NCBI RefSeq assembly: GCF_004777465.1
Contig: NZ_CP038462.1
Span: 744,001 to 808,000, forward strand
Origin: Nocardioides daphniae
GTDB taxonomy: Bacteria; Actinomycetota; Actinomycetes; Propionibacteriales; Nocardioidaceae
Direction of reading: 5' to 3'
DNA length: 64,000 nt
The position numbers and the translations under genes were made by a program. Of the stretch, positions 35,950 to 44,352 are shown in pieces. The notes beneath the pieces are model-generated. The model saw only the letters and a list, made by a program, of their open reading frames with translations, did not search any database and was not told the DNA's origin. Position 1 is the stretch's first letter. Each line of letters opens with the position of its first letter.

Positions 35950-36764
35950 CGCGCCGCCCGGGCTTCCTGGTCTACGGCCTGCTGGCCGCCTTCGTCCTCG
36001 GCTCGACCTTCCCGCTCTACTGGTCGTTCCTCTCCGGCTCCCGTACGCAGGCCGAGATGTCCGGTGGTGACCCGCCGCTGCTGCCCGGCGGGCACTTCCT
36101 CGACAACGCGGCCCGCGTGCTCGACACGGTCCCGTTCTGGAAGGCGATGGGCAACAGCCTGCTCGTCTCCGGGGTCACCGCCACGTCGGTCGTCTTCTTC
36201 TGCACGCTGGCCGGCTTCGCCTTCGCCAAGTTCAGCTTCCGCGGTCGCACGCCGCTGCTCGTCTTCGTGATCGCGACCATGGCGGTGCCGACCCAGCTCG
36301 GCGTGGTGCCGCTCTTCATCCTGATGGCCAAGCTCGGCTGGGCCGGCACGACCTGGTCGGTGATGGTGCCGTGGCTGGTGACGGCCTTCGGCGTCTTCTT
36401 CATGCGCCAGTACCTGGTCGACGCCGTGCCCGACGAGCTCGTCGAGGCCGCCCGGATGGACGGCTGCTCGAGCTTCCGGACCTTCCTCAGCGTCGGGCTG
36501 CCCGCCGCCCGGCCGGCCGCCGCGATCCTCTGGCTCTTCACCTTCATGCAGGTGTGGACCGACTTCTTCTGGCCGCTGATCGCGCTCAACTCCGACAACC
36601 CGACCCTCCAGATCGCCCTCAACCAGTTGCAGAGCGGGTACTTCAAGGACTACAGCCTCGTGCTCGCCGGCACGACGCTCGCCAGCATCCCGCTCCTCGT
36701 CCTGTTCGCCTTCACCGGACGCCAGTTCGTGTCCGGCATCATGCAAGGAGCGGTCAAGGGATGA
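35946..36764 (+). CDS. cebG: Sugar ABC transporter permease CebG-like
   Basis: This is the second permease of the cello-oligosaccharide importer, 272 aa with six predicted helices. The coupling motif LVEAARMDGCSSFRTFLSVG contacts the ATPase, which here would be the divergent MsiK-like protein. The C-terminus FTGRQFVSGIMQGAVKG is typical of this family. ATG 35946 overlaps the cebF stop, and its own stop overlaps the bglC start, so the operon is tightly coupled. Confidence 0.92.
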   Translation: MTRRPGFLVYGLLAAFVLGSTFPLYWSFLSGSRTQAEMSGGDPPLLPGGHFLDNAARVLDTVPFWKAMGNSLLVSGVTATSVVFFCTLAGFAFAKFSFRGRTPLLVFVIATMAVPTQLGVVPLFILMAKLGWAGTTWSVMVPWLVTAFGVFFMRQYLVDAVPDELVEAARMDGCSSFRTFLSVGLPAARPAAAILWLFTFMQVWTDFFWPLIALNSDNPTLQIALNQLQSGYFKDYSLVLAGTTLASIPLLVLFAFTGRQFVSGIMQGAVKG

Positions 36765-38245
36765 CCTCCACCCAGCAGACCAGCCAGCAGACCAGCCAGC
36801 AGACCAGCCAGACCGATCAGCAGGCCAGCCGCACGGGCGCCGAGACCCGCCGCTTCCCCGAGGGGTTCTGGTTCGGGGCGGCCACCGCGTCGTACCAGAT
36901 CGAGGGGGCCGTGACCGCCGACGGCCGCACGCCGTCGATCTGGGACACCTTCTGCCGCGTACCGGGCGCCGTCGCCTCCGGCGACACCGGCGACGAGGCC
37001 TGCCAGCACTACCTGCGGATGCCTGACGACGTCCGGCTCATGAAGGACCTGGGGCTCGACTCCTACCGCTTCTCGATCGCCTGGCCGCGCGTGCGTCCCG
37101 ACGGGGGAGCGCCCCACCAGGCGGGCCTCGACTTCTACCGGCGCCTCGTCGACGAGCTGCTCGAGGCCCAGATCACGCCGTGGGTGACGCTCTACCACTG
37201 GGACCTGCCCCAGGCGCTCGAGGACGCCGGCGGCTGGCTGGCGCGCGACACCGCGCACCGGTTCGTCGACTACGCGCTCACGACGTACGAGGCCCTGGGT
37301 GACCGGGTGCCGGTGTGGACGACGCTCAACGAGCCGTGGTGCTCGGCCTTCCTGGGCTATACCTCCGGCGAGCACGCGCCGGGACGGCAGGAGGGGGCCG
37401 CCGGCCTCGTCGCCGCGCACCACCTGATGCTCGCGCACGGCCAGGCGACGGAGGCGCTGCGGGCGACCGGCACGAGCTCCGACCTCGGGATCACCCTCAA
37501 CTTCACCGTCGCCGACCCGGCCGACCCCGGTTCGGCGGCCGACGTCGACGCCGCGCGCCGGATCGACGGGCTGCACAACCGGCTCTTCCTCGAGCCGGTC
37601 CTGCGCGGGGCCTACCCGGCCGACGTGCTGGCCGACACCGAGGCGCTCACCTTCGAGGGGCGCGGCTGGCAGGAGGTCATCCGCGACGGCGACCTGGAGC
37701 GCATCCACCAGCCGCTCGACCTGCTCGGGGTCAACTACTACGAGGGCCAGGCTGTCTCCGCGACCCCGTCGGCCGACGGCGGCGGGCCGCGACCCGGCCC
37801 GGGCGGGCGACCGGTGCACAGCCCGTTCCCGGGGTGCGAGTCGTTCTCAACCGTCGACCGTGGGCTGCCGCGTACCGACATGGGCTGGACCGTGCAGCCG
37901 GAGGGACTGACCCGGCTGCTCGTCCGGCTCCAGGAGTACGGCCTGCCGCTGCACGTCACCGAGAACGGCGCCGCCTACGACGACGAGGTGGTCGACGGCC
38001 GGGTCGACGACTCCGGGCGCACGTCCTTCCTCGAGCAGCACCTGGCAGCCGTGCTCGACGCGGTGGACGCCGGGGCGGACGTACGCGGCTTCTTCTACTG
38101 GTCGCTCCTCGACAACTTCGAGTGGGCGCACGGTTATCGCCGGCGCTTCGGCATCGTGCACGTCGACTACGACACCCAGGTGCGCACGCCCAAGGCCAGC
38201 GCCTTGCGCTACGCCGAGATCGCGCGGCGCCGGAGCCTGCCGTGA
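36761..38245 (+). CDS. bglC: Beta-glucosidase, GH1 family (BglC-like)
   Basis: This 494-aa GH1 enzyme would hydrolyse imported cellobiose to glucose in the cytoplasm; no signal peptide is seen. The catalytic acid is in TTLNEPW (residue about 190) and the nucleophile in VTENGAAYDD (residue about 401). The family start FPEGFWFGAATASYQIEGA follows an N-terminal low-complexity tail of about 30 residues rich in Gln-Thr-Ser, encoded by a 12-nt tandem repeat. It is the last gene of the cebEFG operon, and cebR follows 34 nt downstream, as in the Streptomyces ceb locus. Confidence 0.93.
   Translation: MTSTQQTSQQTSQQTSQTDQQASRTGAETRRFPEGFWFGAATASYQIEGAVTADGRTPSIWDTFCRVPGAVASGDTGDEACQHYLRMPDDVRLMKDLGLDSYRFSIAWPRVRPDGGAPHQAGLDFYRRLVDELLEAQITPWVTLYHWDLPQALEDAGGWLARDTAHRFVDYALTTYEALGDRVPVWTTLNEPWCSAFLGYTSGEHAPGRQEGAAGLVAAHHLMLAHGQATEALRATGTSSDLGITLNFTVADPADPGSAADVDAARRIDGLHNRLFLEPVLRGAYPADVLADTEALTFEGRGWQEVIRDGDLERIHQPLDLLGVNYYEGQAVSATPSADGGGPRPGPGGRPVHSPFPGCESFSTVDRGLPRTDMGWTVQPEGLTRLLVRLQEYGLPLHVTENGAAYDDEVVDGRVDDSGRTSFLEQHLAAVLDAVDAGADVRGFFYWSLLDNFEWAHGYRRRFGIVHVDYDTQVRTPKASALRYAEIARRRSLP
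36773..36808 (+). repeat. 12-nt tandem repeat at the start of bglC
   Basis: Three exact copies of CAGCAGACCAGC encode Gln-Gln-Thr-Ser repeats just after the start codon. The segment lies before the conserved GH1 domain, so length changes would probably not affect activity. Confidence 0.85.
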
Positions 38246-38279
38246 GCAACGCCGGGTGCCGCCGGCGGGGTGTCGTAGC

Positions 38280-39326
38280 GTGAGCCGCGTGAGGAGCGCG
38301 CCCGAGTCCGTCGACCCGCGCGGGGCCGTCACCCTGGACCAGGTGGCGAGCGCGGCCGGTGTCTCCCGCGCCACGGCGTCTCGGGCCATCAACGGCGGCA
38401 ACCGGGTCTCCCCGGCTGCGCGGAGCGCGGTCGAGACGGCCGTGCGTGAGCTCGGCTACCGCCCCAACCTGGCCGCCCGCAGCCTGGTCACGCGTCGTAC
38501 CGACTCGATCGCCGTCGTCGTGCCCGAGCCCGACGAGCGGGTCTTCGCCGACCCCTTCTTCGCCCGCACGCTCAGCGCGGTCAACCGGGTGCTCGCCGAG
38601 AAGGACCTCCAGCTGGTGCTGCTGCTCGCGCGCCCCGGGCGGGACGACGACCGGCTGCTGCGCTACCTCGGCAACAGCCACGTCGACGGCGTGCTCGTCG
38701 TCTCGCACCACCGCTCCGACGGCCTCTCGGACCGGCTGGCCGCGCTGCAGCTGCACGCCGCGTTCGTGGGGCGGCCCTGGACCCATGCGGACAAGCTCTC
38801 CTTCGTCGACACCGACAACGTCGAGGGTGGCCGGCTCGCCACCCAGGTGCTGCTCGAGCGGGGTTGCTCGCGCATCGGCACCGTCTCAGGTCCCGCCGAC
38901 ATGACGGCCAGCCTCGACCGGCTCGAGGGGTGGCGCAGTGCGATGAGGGAGGCCGGCCAGCCGCTCGACGTCGTCGAGCAGGGCGACTTCACCGAGGAGG
39001 GCGGGGCGCGGGCCACGCGGGCGCTGCTCGAGCGCCACGGTGACCTCGACGGCCTCTTCGTCGCCTCCGACCTGATGGCCGCCGGCGCGCTGCGGGTGCT
39101 CGCCGAGGCCGGGCGACGGGTGCCCGACGACGTGGCGGTGGTCGGCTACGACGACCTTGGCGTCGCGGAGCGTACGACGCCCCCGCTGACCACGGTCTCC
39201 AACCCGACCGGTGAGCTGGCGACGCGCGCCACCCGGATGCTGCTGGAGTCGTTGGCCGGTGGGGAGCCGGCCACGCCGATGCGGTTGATCGTCACCCCGA
39301 CGCTCGTACGCCGCGCCAGCGCGTAG
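38280..39326 (+). CDS. cebR: LacI-family repressor CebR-like
   Basis: This is a LacI-type regulator of 348 aa. The N-terminal helix-turn-helix and hinge read VTLDQVASAAGVSRATASRA and YRPNLAARSLV; the C-terminal sugar-binding domain includes DGVLVVSHH, FVDTDNVEGGRLAT and DLDGLFVASDLMAAGALRV. The start is taken as GTG 38280, with GTG 38289 as an alternative. It follows the beta-glucosidase gene. The two TGGxAGCGCTxxCA palindromes in the intergenic region at 33421-33664 are its likely targets; cellobiose or glucose derivatives would release it. Confidence 0.9.
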   Translation: MSRVRSAPESVDPRGAVTLDQVASAAGVSRATASRAINGGNRVSPAARSAVETAVRELGYRPNLAARSLVTRRTDSIAVVVPEPDERVFADPFFARTLSAVNRVLAEKDLQLVLLLARPGRDDDRLLRYLGNSHVDGVLVVSHHRSDGLSDRLAALQLHAAFVGRPWTHADKLSFVDTDNVEGGRLATQVLLERGCSRIGTVSGPADMTASLDRLEGWRSAMREAGQPLDVVEQGDFTEEGGARATRALLERHGDLDGLFVASDLMAAGALRVLAEAGRRVPDDVAVVGYDDLGVAERTTPPLTTVSNPTGELATRATRMLLESLAGGEPATPMRLIVTPTLVRRASA

Positions 39327-39335
39327 CGGCGGTCC

Positions 39336-40961
39336 TCACTCGTGGCGGAAGGTCGCGACCAGCTCCTGCAGCTGGGACGACATCCGCGACAGGTCGGCCA
39401 CGGCGCCGTGCAGCTGCTGCACGCTCTCGGTGGTGTCGCGGGAGGCGCCGGCGACCCGGTCGACGGTCCGTGCGATCTCGGTGGATCCCGTGGCGGCGTC
39501 GGAGACGTTGCGGTTCATCTCGCGGGTGGTGAGCGTCTGCTCCTCGACCGCGGCCGCGATGGTGATCTGCGAGCTGTTGATGCGCGCGACGATCGTGCCG
39601 ATCTCGCTGATCGCGTCGGCCGCACCGGAGGCGTCGGACTGGATGGCGCTGACCCGCTGGGTGATCTCCTCGGTGGCCCGGGCCGTCTCCTGGGCGAGCT
39701 CCTTGACTTCGTTGGCGACGACGGCGAAGCCCTTGCCGGCCTCGCCGGCACGGGCGGCCTCGATGGTCGCGTTGAGGGCCAGCAGGTTGGTCTGCTCGGC
39801 GATCGAGGTGATGACCTTGACGACCTGGCCGATCTCCTGCGACGAGACACCGAGCTTGGCGACCGTCACCCCGGTCGCCTCGGCGGCGTGCACGGCCTCG
39901 GTGGCCACGTCCGCGGCGTCGCTGGCGTTGCGGGCGATCTCCTGGATCGAGGCGCCCATCTGCTCCGACCCGGCCGCGACGGTCTGGACGTTCTGCGAGA
40001 CGGCGTCGGCAGCGGCGCTGGCCGTCTGGGCCTCGGCCGAGGTCTGCACGGCGGAGGACGAGATCGAGTCGGAGGTCGCGGCGATCTCCTCGGCGGCCGA
40101 GGCCACCGTGGTCGCCGAGGCGGCCATGGTGGAGACGATGCCGCGCAGCGCGCCCATCGTGGTGTCGAACGACTGCGCCAGCTGACCGATCTCGTCACGA
40201 CGCTCGATCCCGGGGGAGGCGGTGAGGTCGCCACCGGCGACGGCGTCGAGGGCGGTGACGAGGCGGTCGACCGGGCGGACGATGGAGCGCGCGACGGCGC
40301 GGCCCATGGCCACGGCGGCCAGCAGCGCGAGGAGCGCGGCGACCACGACGCGGCGTTGGGCCTGGGCGGCGACCGAGTCGGCGTGCGCGGCCAGGTCGGC
40401 GGTGCGCTGGTCGACCGAGCTGGCCAGCGCCTCGGTGCTGTCGAGGAGCGCGGACCACGCCGCGTCGAGCTCACCCTCGTTGAGGGCCGTGAACGCCGCG
40501 CGCATCGCCCGGGGCGTGGTGGCCCGGCCGAGCTGCTCGGTCCAGTCGTCGGAGACGGCGAAGAAGGTCTCCCACTCACCCTCGATCCGGTCGAGCAGGA
40601 CCCGCTCCTCCTCGCTCAGGGCGTCCACGTCGAACTCCGCCAGGAGCTCGGCCACCTGGTCACGCACCTCGCGCAGGCCGACGACGTTGTAGGCGTCCGG
40701 CGCGGTGGCCGCGGCGGGGCTGGTCGTCGTGGCCTCCGCGAAGATGAAGCACTGCCACCCGTTCGCGTCGGTGTCGAGGTAGCGCAGCTCGATCACGTCG
40801 TCGCGCATCGCCGCCAGGCGCTGCTGGTCGTCGGCCACCTCCGACTGCTTCTGCACGGCCAACCCACCCGTGCCGGCCACGACGGCGAGCAGGAGGCAGA
40901 GGGCGCCGAAGGCGGCGGCGAGCCGTCGTCCGATCGACATGTCGCAGAACAGTGTGCGCAT
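39336..40961 (-). CDS. Methyl-accepting chemotaxis protein
   Basis: This is a 541-aa membrane chemoreceptor. TM1 is near residues 10-32 (LCLLLAVVAGTGGLAV), followed by an extracellular four-helix-type sensor of about 190 residues containing DANGWQCFIFAEATTT, then TM2 (VVVAALLALLAAVAM), a HAMP domain (IVRPVDRLVTALDAVAGGDL) and the long cytoplasmic coiled coil. The conserved hairpin tip reads IAEQTNLLALNATIEAARAG. ATG 40961 has a GAGG site. No che genes are in the window, so signalling partners are elsewhere. The ligand is unknown. Confidence 0.93.
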   Translation of the reverse strand: MRTLFCDMSIGRRLAAAFGALCLLLAVVAGTGGLAVQKQSEVADDQQRLAAMRDDVIELRYLDTDANGWQCFIFAEATTTSPAAATAPDAYNVVGLREVRDQVAELLAEFDVDALSEEERVLLDRIEGEWETFFAVSDDWTEQLGRATTPRAMRAAFTALNEGELDAAWSALLDSTEALASSVDQRTADLAAHADSVAAQAQRRVVVAALLALLAAVAMGRAVARSIVRPVDRLVTALDAVAGGDLTASPGIERRDEIGQLAQSFDTTMGALRGIVSTMAASATTVASAAEEIAATSDSISSSAVQTSAEAQTASAAADAVSQNVQTVAAGSEQMGASIQEIARNASDAADVATEAVHAAEATGVTVAKLGVSSQEIGQVVKVITSIAEQTNLLALNATIEAARAGEAGKGFAVVANEVKELAQETARATEEITQRVSAIQSDASGAADAISEIGTIVARINSSQITIAAAVEEQTLTTREMNRNVSDAATGSTEIARTVDRVAGASRDTTESVQQLHGAVADLSRMSSQLQELVATFRHE

Positions 40962-41128
40962 GGAGGTGCCTCGCTGTCGGGAAGTCCGCCGCGGGAGCGG
41001 GAAGGTGGAGCTGACCCGCGTCCCATCGGCGCTCCCGCGGTCGACCTGAGTGCTTCGCGGTCGGGCCGCGTGGGACGCCTCGACGGCGCCTGCCACCTTG
41101 TCGGCGACCGGGTCTAGGGTTGGCGGTC

Positions 41129-42562
41129 ATGGAGAACGTCACCGTCATCGTCCTGGCCGCTGGGGGCGGCACCCGGATGAAGTCAAAGACCATGAAGGTC
41201 CTTCACCCGGTTGCCGGCCGTTCCATGATCGGCCACGTCCTTCGCGCCGTGCAGGCCGTCGAGCCCGAGCGCGTCGTCGCCGTGGTCGGCCACCAGCGCG
41301 AGCAGGTCGGCCCGCACATCACCGAGCTGCTGCCCGGCGCCCTGCTGGCCGTGCAGGAGACCCAGGACGGCACCGGCCACGCGGTCCGCGTCGCCGTCGA
41401 GGCGGCGGCTGCCGGTCCCGTACGCGGCACGGTGCTGGTCTCCGCCGGTGACACCCCGCTGCTGCGCGGCGAGAGCCTGCGCGAGTTCGTCGAGGAGCAC
41501 GCCGCCTCCGGCCGCGCCGTCTCCGTGCTGACCGGTCGGGTCGCCAACCCGTTCGGCTACGGCCGCATCGTGCGGGACGCCGACGGCGGCGTCGCCGCGA
41601 TCGTGGAGGAGAAGGACGCCACCGACGAACAGCGACGGATCGACGAGATCAACTCCGGGATCCTGGCCTTCGACGCCGACTTCCTGCTGGGCGCCCTGCC
41701 GCGCCTGACCAACGACAACGCCAACGGCGAGTACTACCTCACCGACACCGTCAAGATCGCCCGCCAGGACGGCCTGTCCGTGGGTGCCCACATGGTCGAC
41801 GACGTCTCACAGACCGAGGGCGCCAACGACCGCGCCCAGCTGGCCGAGCTGCACCGCCAGCTCAACGCCCGCACCGTCACCGCCTGGATGAAGGCCGGCG
41901 TCACCGTCATGGACCCGGCCACCACGTGGATCGACGACGACGTCGTGCTCGAGCGGGACGTCACCATCCTTCCGAACACCCAGCTGCTGGGCGCCACGGT
42001 CGTCCGTGAGGACGCGGTCGTCGGCCCCGACACCACGCTCAAGGACTGCGAGGTGGGCGAGGGTGCCCGCGTCGTGCGTACGCACGCCGAGCTCGCCGTC
42101 GTCGGCGACGGCGCCACCGTCGGCCCCTTCTCCTACCTGCGGCCCGGCACGCAGGTCGGCGCGACCGGCAAGGTCGGCGCCTTCGTCGAGACGAAGAACG
42201 CCGTGCTCGGCGAGGGGGCCAAGGTGCCGCACCTCTCCTACGTCGGCGACGCGACGATCGGGGAGGGCACCAACATCGGCGCCGGTACGATCTTCGCCAA
42301 CTACGACGGGGTCAACAAGCACCACACCGTCGTCGGCAAGCACGCCCGCACCGGCTCCAACAACACCTTCGTGGCGCCGGTGACGATCGGCGACGGCGCC
42401 GCCACCGGGGGCGGCACCGTGGTGCGCCAGGACGTCCCGCCGGGAGCCCTGGTCGTGCCCGGCGCGACGCAGCGCGTCATCGAGGACTGGGTGCTCGAGC
42501 GCCGCGAGGGCACCGCCCAGGCCGACGCCGCCCGCTCCGCCCGCTCCGAGTCCACGGACTGA
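41129..42562 (+). CDS. glmU: Bifunctional UDP-N-acetylglucosamine pyrophosphorylase / glucosamine-1-phosphate acetyltransferase
   Basis: GlmU acetylates glucosamine-1-phosphate and then transfers UMP to make UDP-GlcNAc for peptidoglycan. The 477-aa product is full length. The N-terminal uridyltransferase has VLAAGGGTRMKSKTMKVLHP, and the C-terminal left-handed beta-helix has FVETKNAVLGEGAKVPHLSY, IGAGTIFANYDGVNKHHT and TGSNNTFVAPVTIGDGA. ATG 41129 is preferred to a TTG nine bases upstream. It is followed by prs after 137 nt. Confidence 0.97.
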   Translation: MENVTVIVLAAGGGTRMKSKTMKVLHPVAGRSMIGHVLRAVQAVEPERVVAVVGHQREQVGPHITELLPGALLAVQETQDGTGHAVRVAVEAAAAGPVRGTVLVSAGDTPLLRGESLREFVEEHAASGRAVSVLTGRVANPFGYGRIVRDADGGVAAIVEEKDATDEQRRIDEINSGILAFDADFLLGALPRLTNDNANGEYYLTDTVKIARQDGLSVGAHMVDDVSQTEGANDRAQLAELHRQLNARTVTAWMKAGVTVMDPATTWIDDDVVLERDVTILPNTQLLGATVVREDAVVGPDTTLKDCEVGEGARVVRTHAELAVVGDGATVGPFSYLRPGTQVGATGKVGAFVETKNAVLGEGAKVPHLSYVGDATIGEGTNIGAGTIFANYDGVNKHHTVVGKHARTGSNNTFVAPVTIGDGAATGGGTVVRQDVPPGALVVPGATQRVIEDWVLERREGTAQADAARSARSESTD

Positions 42563-42699
42563 GGCCACCCGCGGTGCGCTCGGTGTGGCGTGCGCGACTT
42601 CCGGGGGCGTCCTGCGTCGCCCCGGCTTGGGGTCGAGCCACGACGTGGTGAACACTTGGCGAAGGTTGTCTGTGCGTCATCGGCCGAGGAGCTGCCAAC

Positions 42700-43680
42700 G
42701 TGAGCGGAATGAAGCGAACCCCCGAGAAGAACCTCATGGTCTTCAGCGGCCGGGCCCACCCCGAGCTGGCCAACGAGATCGGTGACATGCTCGGCAGCGG
42801 CCTGGTCCCGCAGTCGGCCTACGCGTTCGCCAACGGCGAGCTCTACGTGCGCTTCGAGGAGTCGGTGCGTGGCTCCGACGCCTTCGTGATCCAGTCCCAC
42901 ACCGCTCCGATCAACGAGTGGCTGATGGAGCACCTGATCATGGTCGACGCCCTCAAGCGCGCCTCCGCCAAGCGGATCACCGTGGTGATGCCCTTCTACG
43001 GCTACGGTCGTCAGGACAAGAAGCACCGCGGTCGCGAGCCGATCTCGGCCCGTCTGATCGCCGACCTCTTCAAGACCGCCGGCGCCGACCGCCTGATCAC
43101 GGTCGACCTGCACGCCGACCAGATCCAGGGCTTCTTCGACGGCCCCGTCGACCACCTGATGGCGCTGCCGATCCTGGCCGACTACGTCAAGGAGAAGTAC
43201 GGCGCCAAGCAGCTCGCCGTCGTCTCGCCCGACGCCGGCCGGATCAAGGTCGCCGAGCGCTGGTCGGCCCGCCTCGGCGGCGTCCCGCTGGCCTTCATCC
43301 ACAAGACCCGTCGCACCGACCGCCCCAACGAGGTGGCCGCCAACCGCGTCGTCGGTGACGTCGAGGGCCGCATCTGCGTGCTGACCGACGACATGATCGA
43401 CACCGGCGGCACCATCGTGAAGGCCGCGGAGGCCTGCATGGACGCCGGCGCGGCGGGGGTGGTCATCGCCGCCACCCACGCGATCCTCTCCGACCCCGCC
43501 GTCGACCGCCTGAAGAACTCCCCGGCCGTCGAGGTGATCGTCACCAACACGTTGCCGATCCCCGAGGACAAGCAGTTCGACAAGCTGACCACGCTCTCGA
43601 TCGCCCCGCTCATCTCGCGCGCGATCCGCGAGGTCTTCGAGGACGGCTCGGTCACGTCGATGTTCGACGGCCACGCCTGA
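42700..43680 (+). CDS. prs: Ribose-phosphate pyrophosphokinase
   Basis: Prs makes PRPP from ribose-5-phosphate and ATP for purine, pyrimidine, His and Trp synthesis. The 326-aa protein is full length and complete: MVFSGRAHPELANEIGDMLG at the N-terminus, the flexible-loop region YGYGRQDKKHRGREPISARL, VDLHADQIQGFFDGPVDHL and the PRPP-binding loop LTDDMIDTGGTIVKAAE. GTG 42700 with the start VSGMKRTPEKN fits the family. A strong terminator follows the stop. Confidence 0.97.
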   Translation: MSGMKRTPEKNLMVFSGRAHPELANEIGDMLGSGLVPQSAYAFANGELYVRFEESVRGSDAFVIQSHTAPINEWLMEHLIMVDALKRASAKRITVVMPFYGYGRQDKKHRGREPISARLIADLFKTAGADRLITVDLHADQIQGFFDGPVDHLMALPILADYVKEKYGAKQLAVVSPDAGRIKVAERWSARLGGVPLAFIHKTRRTDRPNEVAANRVVGDVEGRICVLTDDMIDTGGTIVKAAEACMDAGAAGVVIAATHAILSDPAVDRLKNSPAVEVIVTNTLPIPEDKQFDKLTTLSIAPLISRAIREVFEDGSVTSMFDGHA

Positions 43681-43702
43681 CCCTCCCACGGTGCCACGGC
43701 GG

Positions 43703-43732
43703 GAGCCCCCGACGCCTCGGCGTCGGGGGCTC
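43703..43732 (+). terminator. Terminator after prs
   Basis: A perfect 13-bp stem, GAGCCCCCGACGC and GCGTCGGGGGCTC with a 4-nt loop, is followed by CTTGCT. It is 23 nt after the prs stop and 26 nt before the end of the convergent TetR gene, so it can serve both. Confidence 0.85.
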
Positions 43733-43757
43733 CTTGCTGCTCGGGCCGGAAGCTGCC

Positions 43758-44348
43758 TCAGCCGGCGTCGAGCAGGGTGTTGACGTGGGCGGCGACCGTC
43801 TCCAGGACCGCCACCGCCTGCTCGTCGTTGCGGCGCACCAGCCAGTCGAAGGTCAGCCCGTCGATCACGACCGCCAGGTAGCGCGAGACCTCCTCCAGCG
43901 CCGGCGACTCGCTCGCGCCGGGGACGTTGGTGCGCAGGTGCCCGGCGATGACGCCGGCGTAGTGGTCGTACTGCGTACGCCCCACCTCCGCGAGCTCGGG
44001 GTCGCGCAGGCAGTGCTGGGCGACCTCGTAGGTGAGCTGGTGCTCGTCCGGGTGGGCGGTGACGTGGGCCCAGTAGGCCATCAGGCTCGTGTGCAGCGGG
44101 TCGCTGCCGGGCTCGACCGTGTGCAGCGCCTCGCGCGCCATCGCCGCGGTCCGGTTGACGAGCGTACGCACGACGTCCTCCAGCAGCGCCCGCTTCGAGT
44201 CGAAGCAGTAGTGGAAGACGCTGAGCGAGGCCCCCGCCTCGGCGACGATCGCGCGGGTCGTCGCCCTGCGCACGCCCTCCCTGGTCATCACCGCGATCGC
44301 GGCGTCGACGAGCTGGGCGCGGCGGTCCTCGACGGGCATACGGGCCAT
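43758..44348 (-). CDS. TetR-family transcriptional regulator
   Basis: This is a 196-aa TetR regulator. The helix-turn-helix is near residues 24-48 (VRRATTRAIVAEAGASLSVF) followed by the characteristic HYCFDSKRALLEDV; the C-terminal ligand domain includes LTYEVAQHCLRDPELAEVGR. ATG 44348 lies only 4 nt after the ceramidase stop on the same strand, so the two are co-transcribed and it probably controls that gene in response to a lipid-like ligand. No operator was identified. Confidence 0.92.
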   Translation of the reverse strand: MARMPVEDRRAQLVDAAIAVMTREGVRRATTRAIVAEAGASLSVFHYCFDSKRALLEDVVRTLVNRTAAMAREALHTVEPGSDPLHTSLMAYWAHVTAHPDEHQLTYEVAQHCLRDPELAEVGRTQYDHYAGVIAGHLRTNVPGASESPALEEVSRYLAVVIDGLTFDWLVRRNDEQAVAVLETVAAHVNTLLDAG

Positions 44349-44352
44349 TGCC

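Noticed and set aside
34797..36746. Minus-strand frame opposite the ceb permeases
   Set aside because: His/Glu/Arg-rich shadow; the plus strand has transmembrane and EAA motifs.
39342..41117. Plus-strand frame of 591 codons opposite the chemoreceptor
   Set aside because: Gly/Asp/Leu repeats of a shadow frame; the minus strand has HAMP and MCP signalling motifs.
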